A stretch of 5,965 nt of DNA from contig JBGOUJ010000489.1 in assembly GCA_041477005.1 (NCBI GenBank), forward strand, positions 1-5,965. Direction: 5' to 3'. The notes under the pieces are model-generated. The model saw only the letters and a list, made by a program, of their open reading frames with translations, had not been told where the DNA came from and did no database searches. The stretch comes from JBGOUJ01 sp041477005. GTDB lineage: Bacteria; Acidobacteriota; Terriglobia; Bryobacterales; JACQDG01. This document shows positions 4,253-5,965 of the stretch, piece after piece. Position 1 is the first letter of the stretch, and the number at the start of each line of letters is the position of its first letter. A program made the translations under genes and the position numbers.

Positions 4253-5965
4253 GTGAGACCTCTACTGTTTGCGATTTACGTCCTGCTGGCCCTGGGGGCG
4301 GCGGCCGACGAAAAGCCGCCGGAGAAGCCGCCTGCGGAAAGCGAGGCCAAGCCGGCGCTCGAAGCCGGGGCGAACGCGGAAACCGCCAAGCGGGTCGCGC
4401 TCAACCTGTTGGGGAAGACCGACACCGCCTCCGGCGAGAGCCGCCGCAACGAAAACGTGCAGTTCAACCTCATCAACAACAACGCGTTGAAAGACCTCAA
4501 CGTCCGTATGGGCACGACTGCCACCATCATCGAAGAGTTCCATGCCGACCGGAACTATTTCGGCGTCGAATTCGGGAACCAGCCGCCGGCGCCCTTGCAC
4601 GTGCGGCCGGTGAACGTGCGGGATCTCCACGGCACGCTGTATGAATCGCACAGCAACAGCATCTTCAGCGCGCGATCGTTCTTCCAAGTAGGAGACGTGA
4701 AGCCCGCCCACGACAACGACTACGGCTTCACCTTCGGCTCGCCGCTCTGGCGCGGGGCAACGCTCTCGCTCAACGGCAGCCAGCAGAAGATCCGGGGCAG
4801 CGTGAACGGCAACGTCCTGGCGCCCAAGGCCGACGAGCGCATCCCGCTCACTACCGACCCTGCCACGCGCGCCATCGTCCAGCGCTTCCTGGACGCCTAT
4901 GCCAACGAGCCGCCCAACCGCCCGGACATCGACCAGCGCGCGCTCAACACCAACTCCCCGCAGACTATCGACACCGCTAACGCCGGCGCGCAGCTCGATC
5001 AGACTCTGGGCCAACGCGACCGGCTGACGTTTCGATGGCAGGCCACCGCCCAGAAAGTACTGGCGTTCGAGCTGGTGGCCGGTCAGAATCCCGACACCCA
5101 TACCCGGGCGCACACCGGGCACGCCACTTGGAACCGCACCTGGTCGGCGGAGACGATCACCGATTTTTCCGTCGGCTTCGATCAGGTGCGCTCGCTGCTC
5201 GTGCCCGAGCCGAATGCCGTGGGGCCGGCGGTTTCCTTCGGTAGCGTGATCAGCGACCTGGGTCCCGGCTCGAGCATCCCGATCGACCGAACCCAAAACC
5301 TGTTCCGCTATGCCGGCCAAATTCGTCAAGCCCGCGGCCACCACGCCTGGACCGCAGGCTTCGATCTGACAGGCCGCCAGGTCAACGGCGCCGAGTCCAG
5401 CAGCAATCGAGGCACCCTGCAGTTCCGGTCCGACTTCGGTCGCGACGCCCTCACCAACTTTCGGATGGGCGTCCCCAGCCGCTACTCGGTAGGCCTGGGA
5501 GACGCCAGCCGCGGTTTTCGCAACTGGGACATGCAGTATTACGCCGGCGACGCCTGGCGCGTGCGGCCCCACCTGACCCTCACCTACGGCCTGCGCTACC
5601 AGCCGGTGACCAAACCGAGCGAGGTGAACAACCGGAGCGTGATTCCTTATAGCTGCGACTGCAACAATCTGGCGCCGCGATTCGGATTCGCCTACCGGCT
5701 GCCCGGGCATTGGGGTCTGCTGCGCGGAGCATACGGTTTGCAATACGGGGAGATTTTCCCGGTCACCTTTCAGCAGGCGCGCTTCGATCCGCCGAACTTT
5801 CTCAAGGCAGAGGTGCAACTGCCCAGCTTGGTCAGCCCCCTCGCCAGCGTCGATCTAACGCGCAGCACCATCATCGTTATTTCTCCGAACCTGGTGACGC
5901 CCTACTCGCACCAGTACAACTTCAGTTGGGAGCCGCTCAACCTGACGAACTGGAAATTCCAGCTC
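4253..5965 (+). CDS. TonB-dependent receptor, Oar-like (5' part, cut by window end)
   Basis: An outer-membrane beta-barrel transporter of the Oar/TonB-dependent type, expected to import or bind a large substrate using TonB energy. All 571 visible codons are open and run off the window; the family is usually about 1,000 residues or more. The start is GTG 4253: an in-frame TAG lies at 4226-4228 and the GTG opens a clean signal peptide (MRPLLFAIYVLLALGAAA, probable cleavage before Asp19). A Pro/Glu/Ala/Lys-rich stretch follows (19-45), then a plug-like region about 66-190 with LNVRMGTTATIIEEF, ARSFFQVG and NDYGFTFGSPLWRG. Barrel-type motifs come next: WNRTWSAETITDFSVGFDQ (293-311), SRGFRNWDMQYYAGDAWRV (419-437), LTLTYGLRYQ (441-450), NNLAPRFGFAYRLPG (471-485), and SPNLVTPYSHQYN (544-556). 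The usual N-terminal carboxypeptidase-regulatory-like domain is missing, and I see no clear TonB box. A Cys pair lies at 468 and 470. The substrate is unknown. Confidence 0.9.
   Translation, partial: MRPLLFAIYVLLALGAAADEKPPEKPPAESEAKPALEAGANAETAKRVALNLLGKTDTASGESRRNENVQFNLINNNALKDLNVRMGTTATIIEEFHADRNYFGVEFGNQPPAPLHVRPVNVRDLHGTLYESHSNSIFSARSFFQVGDVKPAHDNDYGFTFGSPLWRGATLSLNGSQQKIRGSVNGNVLAPKADERIPLTTDPATRAIVQRFLDAYANEPPNRPDIDQRALNTNSPQTIDTANAGAQLDQTLGQRDRLTFRWQATAQKVLAFELVAGQNPDTHTRAHTGHATWNRTWSAETITDFSVGFDQVRSLLVPEPNAVGPAVSFGSVISDLGPGSSIPIDRTQNLFRYAGQIRQARGHHAWTAGFDLTGRQVNGAESSSNRGTLQFRSDFGRDALTNFRMGVPSRYSVGLGDASRGFRNWDMQYYAGDAWRVRPHLTLTYGLRYQPVTKPSEVNNRSVIPYSCDCNNLAPRFGFAYRLPGHWGLLRGAYGLQYGEIFPVTFQQARFDPPNFLKAEVQLPSLVSPLASVDLTRSTIIVISPNLVTPYSHQYNFSWEPLNLTNWKFQL

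Noticed and set aside
4262..5818. 518-codon open frame on the minus strand opposite the receptor gene
   Set aside because: Its codons are exactly in register with the receptor codons on the other strand, so its stop codons would need TTA, CTA or TCA in the sense gene, which are rare in GC-rich genes. The plus strand has a signal peptide and clear receptor motifs; the minus translation matches nothing I recognise.
1..5965. CRISPR array, tRNA, rRNA, insertion sequence or attachment site
   Set aside because: I looked for regularly spaced repeats, cloverleaf patterns, transposase motifs and terminal inverted repeats and saw none.

Overview
The window looks like a piece of a GC-rich soil-type bacterium, most likely an acidobacterium of the Solibacter/Bryobacter kind. 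This rests on the Oar-like TonB-dependent receptor, a family strongly expanded in that group, on GTG starts, and on the secreted propeller-plus-PHP protein. The taxonomy is inferred from protein style, not from a marker gene.

Layout. Positions 1-147 hold no convincing gene. They hold a good sigma-70-type promoter (TTGACT, 18 bp, AATAAT), and a near-perfect inverted repeat sits over the -10. Positions 148-839 (+) are a complete type II toxin-antitoxin operon, vapB-vapC, with an ATGA overlap. VapB has a ribbon-helix-helix fold, and VapC is a PIN-domain ribonuclease with all four acidic residues present. Nine bases later the next gene ends on the opposite strand. Positions 849-3920 (-) encode an exported protein of about 1,023 residues: signal sequence, beta-propeller-like repeats, a Pro/Glu linker, a PHP-type metallohydrolase domain (DUF3604-like) with a complete set of metal ligands, and a small C-terminal beta domain. 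The best start is GTG at 3920, not the longer open frame that begins with TTG at 4037. Positions 3921-4252 are a divergent intergenic region. Positions 4253-5965 (+) are the first 571 codons of an outer-membrane TonB-dependent receptor, cut by the window end.

How the genes may work together. vapBC is a self-contained, probably autoregulated module. The PHP protein and the receptor are transcribed divergently from one 332-bp region, and both products are exported. An exported hydrolase next to an outer-membrane transporter resembles a nutrient-uptake pair, but the substrate cannot be read from the sequence and the link is inference. The most unusual item is the large propeller/PHP protein. Its domains are recognisable, but I know of no established function for this architecture.
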